This document shows, piece by piece, positions 5,081-11,260 of a DNA stretch of 11,287 nucleotides. The stretch spans positions 46,512 through 57,798 of the forward strand of contig HF986872.1 of the NCBI GenBank assembly GCA_000431075.1. Direction: 5' to 3'. This stretch comes from Firmicutes bacterium CAG:555 (GTDB taxonomy: Bacteria > Bacillota > Clostridia > Oscillospirales > Oscillospiraceae). Position 1 is the stretch's first letter; each line of letters opens with the position of its first letter. The position numbers were made by a program, and so were the translations under genes. The notes under the pieces were generated by a model that worked only from the letters and a program-made list of their open reading frames with translations, searched no databases and was not told the origin of the DNA.

Positions 5081-5773
5081 TTGTTTAGAGGTAAAAATTA
5101 TAAAGAGAGCGCAAAGCTCATTGATAAGCAGGCCCTCTATGATCCCATGGAGGCATTCGGCCTGGTAATAAAGGCAAGCAAGGCAAAGTTCGACGAGACC
5201 GTCGAGCTGCATGTCAAGCTCGGTGTTGACGGCCGTCACGCAGACCAGCAGGTCCGTGGCGCTATCGTCCTTCCCAACGGCACCGGCAAGACCGTCCGTG
5301 TTCTCGTGTTCTGCAAGGAAGAGCGCAAGGAAGAGGCTCTGGCAGCAGGCGCTGATTACGCAGGCGGCATGGATCTCGTCGAGAAGATCCAGAAGGAAAA
5401 CTGGTTTGAGTTCGATACCGTTATCGCCACTCCCGACATGATGGGCACCGTTGGCCGTCTCGGTAAGATCCTCGGACCTAAGGGTCTCATGCCCTCCCCC
5501 AAGGCAGGCACCGTCACCCCGAACATCGCTCAGGCTGTCAAGGAGTCTAAGGCAGGTAAGGTCGAGTACCGTCTGGACAAGACCAACATCATCCACTGCC
5601 CCATCGGCAAGGTCTCCTTCGGCGAGCAGAAGCTGAATGAGAACTATGCAGCACTCATCGGTGCCATCATCAAGGCAAAGCCCGCAGCGGCAAAGGGCCA
5701 GTACATCAAGTCCTGCGTCACCGCTTCCACCATGGGCCCCGGCATCAAGATCAACGCTCAGAAGCAGCTCTGA
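5081..5773 (+). CDS. rplA: 50S ribosomal protein L1
   Basis: L1 builds the mobile L1 stalk of the 50S subunit, which moves deacylated tRNA out of the E site, and it is often a translational repressor of its own operon. The 230-residue product has RGKNYKESAKLIDK at the start, PNGTGKTVRVLVF in domain I, and ATPDMMGTVGRLGKILGPKG plus LMPSPKAGTVT as the family signature. The C-terminal TNIIHCPIGKVSF and CVTASTMGPGIKI also match. The start is a TTG at 5081, 8 nt after a perfect AGGAGG (5067-5072); the next residues match the family N-terminus, so the non-ATG start is well supported. A strong terminator follows 18 bp after the stop, so rplJ and rplL are not in this transcription unit. Confidence 0.97.
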   Translation: MFRGKNYKESAKLIDKQALYDPMEAFGLVIKASKAKFDETVELHVKLGVDGRHADQQVRGAIVLPNGTGKTVRVLVFCKEERKEEALAAGADYAGGMDLVEKIQKENWFEFDTVIATPDMMGTVGRLGKILGPKGLMPSPKAGTVTPNIAQAVKESKAGKVEYRLDKTNIIHCPIGKVSFGEQKLNENYAALIGAIIKAKPAAAKGQYIKSCVTASTMGPGIKINAQKQL

Positions 5774-5790
5774 TTCCCACAAACGGAATT

Positions 5791-5825
5791 AAAAATCCAC
5801 CGAACATTTGTTCGGTGGATTTTTT
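5791..5825. terminator. Strong bidirectional intrinsic terminator after rplA
   Basis: ATCCACCGAAC (5795-5805), loop ATTT and GTTCGGTGGAT (5810-5820) form a perfect 11-bp stem. Flanking A and T runs extend the pairing to 15 bp and supply a T-tract on either strand. It ends the rpmG-rplA operon. Confidence 0.92.
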
Positions 5826-5863
5826 CGCTTGCAAAAAGACTTTTAAATATCCGACAATATCCG

Positions 5864-5962
5864 CACGGTTTCGACATTATTATGTAACCGATGCTGCACT
5901 GCATAATGCCTGTTATCAAGGGTTTTGAACAATTTCAACACGGTTTTCAACATGTTATGTAA
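5864..5962. repeat. Two imperfect direct repeats with ACAT/ATGT dyads upstream of the YkvI-like gene
   Basis: Copy 1 is at 5864-5887 (CACGGTTTCGACAT then TTATGTAA) and copy 2 at 5939-5962 (CACGGTTTTCAACAT then TTATGTAA), 75 bp apart. Both share CACGGTTT, ACAT and TTATGTAA, and in both ACAT faces ATGT as a small dyad. They fill much of the 280-bp non-coding space after the rplA terminator. No gene is visible there. Confidence 0.55.
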
Positions 5963-5995
5963 ATCGCTTGCCGATGACTTAGCGGCTTTTGTCTA

Positions 5996-6026
5996 TTGAC
6001 ATTTTCGACTTTCAAGGTAAGATAAT
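5996..6026 (+). promoter_or_regulatory. Probable promoter of the YkvI-like gene and birA
   Basis: A perfect -35 TTGACA (5996-6001) is followed by TAAGAT (6018-6023, 16-bp spacing) or GATAAT (6021-6026, 19-bp spacing) as the -10. Transcription would start near 6030, placing the GGGAGGG ribosome binding site (6041-6047) early in the message. Confidence 0.6.
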
Positions 6027-6053
6027 ATGGTGCTTAGACAGGGAGGGTATCGG

Positions 6054-7139
6054 ATGAAAAAGATCGGTGCATTGAATTTAGGGCTTGCGTTTGCCGGCTG
6101 CTTTCTCGGCGCAGGCTATGTGTCCGGCCAAGAGCTGTGGCAGTTTTTCGGCTCGTTCGGCTTGAAGGGCGCCGTCGGCCTTGCCATCGCCATGGCGATG
6201 CTTTTCGGTGTTGGTGTGCTGATGCTCGACCTCAACAGAAAAAGCGGCATAGCCGATGTCGATAAGTTGGTCGTGAGATGGAACATTCCCATACTGCGTG
6301 CCGCCGTGACGGTGCTTGAGCTGCTGTTCCTGTTCGGCGTGTGCACCATCATGTCCGCCGGTGCGGGCGCATTGTTAAATCAGCTTTTCGGTATCCCGAC
6401 GGCGCTCGGCTCGGCCGCTCTGGCGGCGCTGGTGGCGTTCGTGTCGCTCGCCGGTCTCGGCGGTATGGTTGCGGCGTTCTCGGCAACGGTTCCCGTTCTC
6501 GCCGTCGTGACGCTCGTTTTCGGCATCATCAGCGTTTCGCAAAACGGCGTGCAGTTTGCGCAGCCTGCGGCGGCGGGTTCAAATCCGCTAATGGGCTCGT
6601 GGGTGGTTGCGGCGCTGTCGTTTGCCTGCTATAATACCTTTGGAAATATCGCCATGATATCGCCGCTCGGTGAATTCATGAAAAGCAAAAAAGCCGCCGT
6701 CTGCGGCATAGCCGTCGGTGCTGCGGTTCTGCTCGCAATTGCAGGAAGCGTGCTGCTGTCGATAAGCGCCCGGCCGTCGCTGTCGGAGGCCGAGCTTCCC
6801 ATGCTCGCCCTTGCGCAGTCGAAGGGCAAGGCGGTCGGCATAGTCTACGGCGTGCTGCTCCTGCTTGCGATGTTCGGCACGGCGCTTTCTAATCTCGTCG
6901 GCTTCACAAGCATCTTTTTCCGCAAGTCCGAACGCATAAAAAGCCATAAAACACTGTTCACAGTTGCCTGCGCCGCCGCCACCGTATGCGGCAGCCTTGT
7001 GGGCTTCGGCGACCTCATCGGCGTGATATACCCGATATTCGGCTATTGCAGCAGCGTGTTCATCGTCCTCATGATAGAGCACTATATAAATGTCAGAAAA
7101 GCAGGTAAGGCAAATGAAAAAGTTGCAGATAAAGCTTAA
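6054..7139 (+). CDS. YkvI-like membrane protein (APC/LeuT-fold transporter family)
   Basis: This 361-residue integral membrane protein has about ten transmembrane segments. It resembles the YkvI family of Firmicutes, which has an amino acid-polyamine-organocation-like fold and no established substrate. Helix 1 is GLAFAGCFLGAGYVSGQELW, a glycine-broken first helix as in LeuT-fold carriers, followed by FFGSFGLKG. Later features are ELLFLFGVCTIMSAGAGALL, ALSFACYNTFGNIAMISPLGE (matching helix 6 in position) and GTALSNLVGFTSIFFRK. The ATG at 6054 follows GGGAGGG by 6 nt; an ATG at 6027 in frame would sit inside the promoter region and lacks a ribosome binding site. The 3' end overlaps the start of birA by 26 bp, so the two are likely translated together. 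A biotin-related role is suggested by the neighbour only. Confidence 0.8.
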   Translation: MKKIGALNLGLAFAGCFLGAGYVSGQELWQFFGSFGLKGAVGLAIAMAMLFGVGVLMLDLNRKSGIADVDKLVVRWNIPILRAAVTVLELLFLFGVCTIMSAGAGALLNQLFGIPTALGSAALAALVAFVSLAGLGGMVAAFSATVPVLAVVTLVFGIISVSQNGVQFAQPAAAGSNPLMGSWVVAALSFACYNTFGNIAMISPLGEFMKSKKAAVCGIAVGAAVLLAIAGSVLLSISARPSLSEAELPMLALAQSKGKAVGIVYGVLLLLAMFGTALSNLVGFTSIFFRKSERIKSHKTLFTVACAAATVCGSLVGFGDLIGVIYPIFGYCSSVFIVLMIEHYINVRKAGKANEKVADKA

Positions 7140-7860
7140 TGCGTTTGAGACGCTTGACTCGACAAATACCTATCTTAAAAAGCTCGCCGCCGAGGGTGCG
7201 AGCGAGGGCACGGTGGTTATTGCAAATGCGCAGACCGCCGGTCGGGGCCGCATGGGCAGGAGCTTTGCCTCAGCGCAGGGCTTGGGCATTTACATGTCGC
7301 TGCTGCTGCGTCCGGACTGCGCCGCCTCCTGCGCCCAGAGCCTGACGGCGAACACCGCCGCCGCCGTGTGCATGGCGATAGAGACCGTCAGTGGTGTGAA
7401 GCCCGAGATAAAGTGGGTCAATGACCTGTATCTCAAGGGCAAAAAGATCTGCGGCATCCTTTGTGAGAGCGCCGTCAGCGGCGATAAGCTCGACTACGCA
7501 GTCATCGGCATAGGGCTCAATGTCATCACCCGCCCCGAGGACTTTCCCGAGGAGCTGCGGCACACGGCGGGCTCTATCTATTCGCAGACCGGCCTCATCA
7601 TCGAGCGAGGCAAGCTCATCTCGGCGATACTTACCGAGCTTGACGGTATGTATGCCGCATGGTGCGAGGATAAAAGCGCATACCTGAGCGAGTACAAGTC
7701 CCGCTGCACCATGCTTGGCAGAGTCGTCACTGTAATTTCCCCTGACGGCGACTATGACGCACTGGCAAAGGACATTACCCCCGACTTCGGCCTTGTCGTC
7801 GAGACCGTGGACGGTGAGACAAGAACGCTGCACTCCGGCGAAATATCCGTAAAAATTTAG
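7114..7860 (+). CDS. birA: Biotin--[acetyl-CoA carboxylase] ligase, short form without DNA-binding domain
   Basis: Biotin protein ligase activates biotin with ATP to biotinyl-5'-AMP and attaches it to a lysine of biotin carboxyl carrier protein or other biotin enzymes. The 248-residue product has the DSTN motif at residues 15-18 and the biotinyl-AMP loop GRGRMGR (43-49). It also has GLGIYMSLLLRP, KWVNDLY (100-106; KWPNDL in most members), KKICGILCE and VIGIGLNV. The C-terminal ~50 residues form the small SH3-like domain (CTMLGRVVTVISPDGDYDALA to the end). The N-terminal winged helix of E. coli BirA is absent, so it is a class I enzyme that should not repress transcription. I chose ATG 7114 with AGGTAAGG before it; the in-frame ATG at 7090 adds eight residues and has a poorer site. 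Confidence 0.93.
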   Translation: MKKLQIKLNAFETLDSTNTYLKKLAAEGASEGTVVIANAQTAGRGRMGRSFASAQGLGIYMSLLLRPDCAASCAQSLTANTAAAVCMAIETVSGVKPEIKWVNDLYLKGKKICGILCESAVSGDKLDYAVIGIGLNVITRPEDFPEELRHTAGSIYSQTGLIIERGKLISAILTELDGMYAAWCEDKSAYLSEYKSRCTMLGRVVTVISPDGDYDALAKDITPDFGLVVETVDGETRTLHSGEISVKI

Positions 7861-7871
7861 GACTGACAAAG

Positions 7872-7914
7872 TTCCCCCACGATGCATAAGATGACAGTAG
7901 CATCGATGGGGGAA
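7872..7914 (+). promoter_or_regulatory. Hairpin that buries the ribosome binding site of the ZIP gene
   Basis: TTCCCCCA plus CGATGC (7872-7885) pairs with GCATCG plus TGGGGGAA (7900-7914), 14 bp with one bulged A, around a 14-nt loop. The 3' arm contains GGGGG (7908-7912), which is the only ribosome binding site for the TTG start at 7920. The stem would therefore hide it. The downstream TTATTTT is a weak T-run, so it could also serve as a terminator of birA. Confidence 0.6.
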
Positions 7915-7919
7915 TTATT

Positions 7920-8666
7920 TTGACTTATGTACTTATAACCGCCGGAGGCATTGCGCTGTGCAGCTTCGTCGGAGCGGTGATCGGCTTTCTTTTCGAAAAT
8001 ATACCGCCAAGGGTCGAGGATGCGGTGTCGGGTGCGGCGGCGGGCATAATGCTGTGCGCAGCCGTGCTGGGGCTTGTTATGCCGTCAATGGAGTTCTCCG
8101 GCGGCAAGGCGGCGTGGCTGCCCGCCCTCGGCATATTCTGCGGTGCGGGATTTCTGACGCTGATAAATCTTGCAGGCCCACGCCTTACGGAAAAACTCGG
8201 CATGAAAAGCGGTGACCGAGACAGCCGTGACAGGACGCTGCTGTTCGTCATGGCTATCGCCATCCACCATTTTCCCGAGGGCATTGCTGCCGGCGTGAGC
8301 TTCGGCACCGGCGATGTGAGCGACGCCGTGACCGTTTGCTCGGGCATTGCGTTTCAGAATGTGCCGGAGGCAATGATAATAATCCCGCCGCTTCTGAAGG
8401 CGGGTACCGGCAAGCGCCGAGCCGCCGTCATTGCATTCATAAGCGGCTTTGTCGAGGTCGTCGGCGTGTTCTTCGGCTACTTTGCCGTCACCTTGTCAAC
8501 TGCGCTGCTGCCGTTTGCACTGGCCTTTGCGGCGGGCACGATGCTGTATGTGATAATCGACGACATGGTGCCGCAGACTCATGTGCGCGGCAGCGGCCGC
8601 CTTGCGACCTACGCCATGCTCTGCGGCTTTTGCCTCATGCTCGCAGTGGATCATTTAGTCGGATAA
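7920..8666 (+). CDS. ZIP family metal transporter (GufA/ZupT-like)
   Basis: ZIP proteins move zinc, iron or manganese into the cytoplasm across the inner membrane. The 248-residue product has eight hydrophobic segments and the two family metal-site helices. Helix 4 is AIHHFPEGIAAGVSFG (His116, His117, Glu120). Helix 5 is GIAFQNVPEAMIIIPPLL (Gln146, Asn147, Glu150), with Gln where ZupT has His, as in the GufA-like branch, and Ala where Gly is usual after PE. Between helices 3 and 4 lies a short charged loop (GMKSGDRDSRDRT) rather than a long His-rich one. Translation most likely starts at TTG 7920, 7 nt after GGGGG; no in-frame ATG lies near enough and the first helix begins at once. A terminator follows the stop directly. 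Metal specificity is not readable. Confidence 0.88.
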   Translation: MTYVLITAGGIALCSFVGAVIGFLFENIPPRVEDAVSGAAAGIMLCAAVLGLVMPSMEFSGGKAAWLPALGIFCGAGFLTLINLAGPRLTEKLGMKSGDRDSRDRTLLFVMAIAIHHFPEGIAAGVSFGTGDVSDAVTVCSGIAFQNVPEAMIIIPPLLKAGTGKRRAAVIAFISGFVEVVGVFFGYFAVTLSTALLPFALAFAAGTMLYVIIDDMVPQTHVRGSGRLATYAMLCGFCLMLAVDHLVG

Positions 8667-8668
8667 GC

Positions 8669-8698
8669 AAAAAACCTCCGAAAATTCGGGGGTTTTTT
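8669..8698. terminator. Intrinsic terminator between convergent ZIP and DUF3795 genes
   Basis: AAAAAACCTCCGAA (8669-8682) pairs with TTCGGGGGTTTTTT (8685-8698) with one T.G pair. A-tract and T-tract ends let it work in both directions. It begins 2 bp after the ZIP stop codon. Confidence 0.88.
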
Positions 8699-8783
8699 AT
8701 TTATGTCCGATGCTTCTGCCGTTTTGAAGATAAGAATTTTTCATGCGGCAGCATATCTTGTTCAATGAGCTTTACCGCCCATT

Positions 8784-9122
8784 TTATTGCTCGGTCAGAT
8801 TCTTCATTACATCGGGGTTGTTTTCCCTTATCGTGCCGAGAGTTGCGCACTCGTACACATCCTTGCAGTCGGCGCAGGTGGCAAGTCCCTTGGCGTTTAC
8901 GCACTTGCGGATAGGGCAGATGAAGCCGCAAAACGGAGTTTTCACGCCGTCAGGGCGGCAGCCGGTACAGTTTATCATCTCCGGCGTTATATCGGCGCTG
9001 TTTAGCTTGCTCCAAAGCTCGGCGGTCTTGCGCCGCAGGTCGTCATCGTTATTTAATGTCGCAAGTCTTGCATCGCACTTTTCGCAGTCCAGTCCGCAGC
9101 AGCCGATCAGTTCGTTTGTCAT
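8784..9122 (-). CDS. DUF3795 cysteine-rich protein
   Basis: This 112-residue cytoplasmic protein matches the DUF3795 family, common in Clostridia and archaea and presumed to bind metal through its many cysteines. It has 12 cysteines: a Cys8-Cys9 pair with Cys13-x-x-Cys16 (CCGLDCEKC), Cys52-x-x-Cys55 (CTGC), then Cys65, Cys69, Cys74, Cys83-x-x-Cys86 and Cys92. In the family these are thought to form a zinc or iron-sulfur centre, with no proven enzyme activity. The ATG at 9122-9120 follows AAAGGAG (9136-9130) at 7 nt. It lies downstream of the TetR gene on the same strand (113-bp gap, nothing recognisable in it), so the two may be co-transcribed. Confidence 0.85.
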   Translation of the reverse strand: MTNELIGCCGLDCEKCDARLATLNNDDDLRRKTAELWSKLNSADITPEMINCTGCRPDGVKTPFCGFICPIRKCVNAKGLATCADCKDVYECATLGTIRENNPDVMKNLTEQ

Positions 9123-9235
9123 TTCTGTTCTCCTTTTTTAATGCACACCGAGCCGGTGGCTGTCTTTGTAAAAGCGCCGGTAAAGCCATCATTTGAGCAG
9201 CTTGTGAGCGTTATCATAGCCGCAAGGCATGATAC

Positions 9236-9838
9236 TTACTCATCGGCCTTAAAGGCCTCGAAAAACTGCCGGATGTGCCGCTGTATGAGGCCAAACGCCT
9301 CGTCCTCACGCTCCGGCTCACGGTCGCAAAGCGACATCCACACCGATATCGGAAACGCAAACTGCGCCGCCATCATCTGCGTATCGAGCGGCTTGAGCTT
9401 GCCCTCGCAAACGAGCCGTTCCATGAGTGCCTCGGCAAAGACAAGCACATCCGTATAGCTTTGCTTTGTTTTTAGCTCGGCAAGCTGCGGATTGCGGTAT
9501 TGCTCAATGGTGAGCATCTTGCGGGCACGGCTGACATGCTCATCGTGTACGGTGTAGCGTATCTGCTCTGTTACAAGCCGCACGACGCCGTCCGGATCAA
9601 GCTCGTCGCCTATGCGGTCGGCAAGCGAGCGCACCGAGTGCTTTGCGTAGTCCTCCATTATGCTCTCGATCAGGCGGTCTAAAATGTCCTGCTTGCTGTC
9701 AAAATGACTGTACAGCGAGGCCTTGCGAACACCGACGGCATCGGCTATCTGCGCAATGCTCGTCGCCTCGAAGCCCTGCGTCGAGAAAAGCTCAAGCGCC
9801 GCATCGAGAATTCTCTGTTTAGTTTTCTGCTTCTCCAT
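9236..9838 (-). CDS. TetR/AcrR family transcriptional regulator
   Basis: This 200-residue protein has the standard N-terminal TetR DNA-binding domain. TKQRILDAALELFSTQGFEA gives the first helices, then TSIAQIADAVGVRKASLYSHF is the helix-turn-helix (about residues 26-47) with the typical ASLYSHFDSKQDIL transition. The remaining ~150 residues are the helical ligand-binding and dimerisation domain, which is not conserved enough to name a ligand. The start at 9838 follows a perfect AAGGAGG. A dyad (ATAG-n4-CTAT) overlaps its own -10 box, which points to autorepression. TetR regulators usually control an adjacent efflux or enzyme gene; the only same-strand neighbour here is the DUF3795 gene. The next gene upstream is separated by a terminator. 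Confidence 0.92.
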   Translation of the reverse strand: MEKQKTKQRILDAALELFSTQGFEATSIAQIADAVGVRKASLYSHFDSKQDILDRLIESIMEDYAKHSVRSLADRIGDELDPDGVVRLVTEQIRYTVHDEHVSRARKMLTIEQYRNPQLAELKTKQSYTDVLVFAEALMERLVCEGKLKPLDTQMMAAQFAFPISVWMSLCDREPEREDEAFGLIQRHIRQFFEAFKADE

Positions 9839-9863
9839 GTCAAACCTCCTTATGGCCGTCTTT

Positions 9864-9892
9864 ATTATAGCTACCTATCGTTCGGCAGTCAA
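9864..9892 (-). promoter_or_regulatory. Consensus promoter of the TetR gene with overlapping operator-like dyad
   Basis: On the minus strand TTGACT (9892-9887), 17 bp, TATAAT (9869-9864). The dyad ATAG-GTAG-CTAT (9878-9867 on the minus strand) covers the upstream half of the -10 box, a usual position for TetR autorepression. That TetR binds it is inference. Confidence 0.7.
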
Positions 9893-9902
9893 GAGGGCAA
9901 GT

Positions 9903-9930
9903 AAAAAAGGTGCAGAAAAATCTGCACCTT
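9903..9930 (-). terminator. Intrinsic terminator after the FTCD_C-like gene
   Basis: Read on the minus strand, AAGGTGCAGA (9930-9921), loop TTTT and TCTGCACCTT (9916-9907) form a perfect 10-bp stem running straight into a T-tract (to 9903). It lies 14 bp after the stop codon of the gene at 9945-10568 and just upstream of the TetR promoter. Confidence 0.9.
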
Positions 9931-9944
9931 GGCGATGTATTGCG

Positions 9945-10568
9945 TTATCTTATGACGCTCTCGAACTTTTTCATGAGCGTGTCGGCGAATTCGGCGTTGC
10001 CGTCCATGGCGATCTCCGGCTCACGGGTCACGGTGTGCGAGCTGACCTCATCGACGATGCGGGCGCCGTAAACTGCGTGTACAAGACGCACGGAGTCCAT
10101 GGCCGTCCTTGCGTAGCGCACGGCGGCGGCTGCGTAAACCGCAGCGGTAGGAGCGATCTTATCTGCGACCCTGTCGAGCAGCTCCATCATCTGAATGGAG
10201 GAATACATGAGCTCGTCTATCATGATGCAGGCGGTCAGGTAGCCGCTTTCGATCTCCTTCTCGGAAGCGCCTGCGGCCAAGCGCTTTTCAAGGGGCTTTC
10301 TTGCCTTGGTATCCTCATCGATTATCTTGACAAAGTAGTCACGCAGCGTCTCGCAGTCGGTCTCGGCCTTCTTGAGCGCTTCATCCTCGGTACCGGTGAG
10401 CCTTATGGCTCTGAGCGCCATTGCCGCAGCTTCGCCGGCTGTGACGGCGGCGATGCTGCCGAGGCGGAGCGTGCTGTCTGCGTCGGCGATGGTCTCTATA
10501 TAGTGCCTGACGGTCTTATCCCCAAAGTATGCAATCTTTAGGTCGGCGATGTTTATCTTCTCTGCCAT
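9945..10568 (-). CDS. Cyclodeaminase/cyclohydrolase (FTCD_C)-like all-helical protein
   Basis: This 207-residue cytoplasmic, all-helical protein resembles the FTCD_C fold (PF04961), the family of formiminotetrahydrofolate cyclodeaminase and methenyltetrahydrofolate cyclohydrolase. Support is the order of features: a short N-terminal segment, STLRLGSIAAVTAGEAAAMALRA (residues 32-54) where family members have PGGGSVAA, then a helix ending in IDEDTKARKPL (family: DxxAF). A C-terminal helical pair follows (LLDRVADKIAPTAAVYAAAA, then a repeat of Ala-rich helix with ARIVDE). The glycine-rich folate-site motif is reduced to LGS, so activity is doubtful. The ATG at 10568 follows AAAGGA; a longer in-frame start at 10661 is less likely because it would run through the promoter region and give an Asn/Lys/Cys-rich leader. 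A terminator follows. Family call moderate. Confidence 0.6.
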   Translation of the reverse strand: MAEKINIADLKIAYFGDKTVRHYIETIADADSTLRLGSIAAVTAGEAAAMALRAIRLTGTEDEALKKAETDCETLRDYFVKIIDEDTKARKPLEKRLAAGASEKEIESGYLTACIMIDELMYSSIQMMELLDRVADKIAPTAAVYAAAAVRYARTAMDSVRLVHAVYGARIVDEVSSHTVTREPEIAMDGNAEFADTLMKKFESVIR

Positions 10569-10586
10569 GGTAAAATTCCTTTCAGC

Positions 10587-10667
10587 GTCAAATTGACAAG
10601 TTGAAGACTTGCCTTTATAATTATTTGCGTTTATTTTATAACATTTTCGGCACATAATCAAGTGCCG
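10587..10667. promoter_or_regulatory. Divergent intergenic region with two small palindromes
   Basis: Between the divergent gene starts (10568 and 10689) lie an 11-bp palindrome GTCAAATTGAC (10587-10597) and a 6-bp dyad CGGCAC/GTGCCG with an 8-nt spacer (10648-10653/10662-10667). AT-rich stretches (about 10613-10643) could hold the promoters, but no strong -35/-10 pair stands out. Regulatory function is a guess from position. Confidence 0.3.
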
Positions 10668-10688
10668 TTGACACAGGAGCGGAAGATT

Positions 10689-11195
10689 ATGAAAATTTTG
10701 CTGTGCGGTGATATTAATTCAGGCAAAACGACGCTGATACAGCGCCTGCTTGCGGATATGAGCGCCGCCCCGAGAGGATATATAACCGTGCGAATGCCGG
10801 AGGTAGACGGCGTGAGCAATGTGTATCTGTATGATATCGCAAATCCGCCCGAGCGTGTCGAGGATGCGGCGGTCATCATGGCGATAAGCGACACCGGCAC
10901 GGAAAAGCACCCCGAGCGCTTAGACACTCTCGGCGTGCGGTATCTCACCGATATTCCAGCCGGAAGCGTGGTGGTCTTAGACGAGATAGGCTCGCTTGAG
11001 ACGGCCTCGCCCGAGTTTCAAAAGGCGGTCATGCGCATTTTATCCGGCGACTACATCGTGCTTGCGGCGGTCAAGGCGGCAAACACCGACTTTCTGCGTG
11101 CCGTCCGCCGTCATCCCGACTGCGAGCTGTATATAATCACTCCCGACAACAGGGATGCACTCTATGCGCAGCTGAAGGAAGAATACAACATATGA
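10689..11195 (+). CDS. THEP1-type nucleoside-triphosphatase (P-loop NTPase)
   Basis: THEP1-family proteins (PF03266) are small P-loop enzymes that hydrolyse ATP, GTP and other nucleoside triphosphates; their cellular role is unsettled. The 168-residue product starts MKILLCGDINSGKTTLIQRL, with Walker A at residues 7-14 (GDINSGKT). PRGYITVRMPEVDG and the VYLYDI region follow, then LDTLGVRYLTDIPAGSVVVLDEIGSLE with Walker B at about 94-99. FQKAVMRILSGDYIVLAAVKA and the closing RRHPDCELYIITPDNRDALY are family-typical. The ATG at 10689 follows AGGAG (10675-10679) by 9 nt; an in-frame start at 10662 has no ribosome binding site. It is divergent from the FTCD_C-like gene and ends in a terminator whose stem begins at the stop codon. 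Confidence 0.88.
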   Translation: MKILLCGDINSGKTTLIQRLLADMSAAPRGYITVRMPEVDGVSNVYLYDIANPPERVEDAAVIMAISDTGTEKHPERLDTLGVRYLTDIPAGSVVVLDEIGSLETASPEFQKAVMRILSGDYIVLAAVKAANTDFLRAVRRHPDCELYIITPDNRDALYAQLKEEYNI

Positions 11196-11223
11196 AAAAG
11201 CAAGCCCGAAGGGCTTGCTTTTT
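11195..11223. terminator. Intrinsic terminator after the THEP1 gene
   Basis: AAAAAGCAAGCCC (11195-11207), loop GAA and GGGCTTGCTTTTT (11211-11223) form a perfect 13-bp stem with A and T ends; it overlaps the last base of the stop codon. Confidence 0.92.
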
Positions 11224-11225
11224 CA

Positions 11226-11260
11226 GCGTGTCAAAAAAGTTCTGTGACTTTTTTGCACGC
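11226..11260. repeat. Second inverted repeat next to the THEP1 terminator
   Basis: GCGTGTCAAAAAAGT (11226-11240) pairs with ACTTTTTTGCACGC (11247-11260), 14 pairs with one bulged T and a 6-nt loop, directly after the terminator. The rest of the window to 11287 shows nothing I can name. It might belong to a gene arriving from the right on the minus strand. Confidence 0.6.

Noticed and set aside
4997..5782. 261-codon minus-strand open frame across rplA
   Set aside because: It is antisense to rplA and rich in Asp, Leu and Cys, as expected from the complement of the biased codons of a highly expressed gene.
9123..9235. Small open frames between the DUF3795 and TetR genes
   Set aside because: Short fragments without start signals or a recognised family; left as non-coding space.
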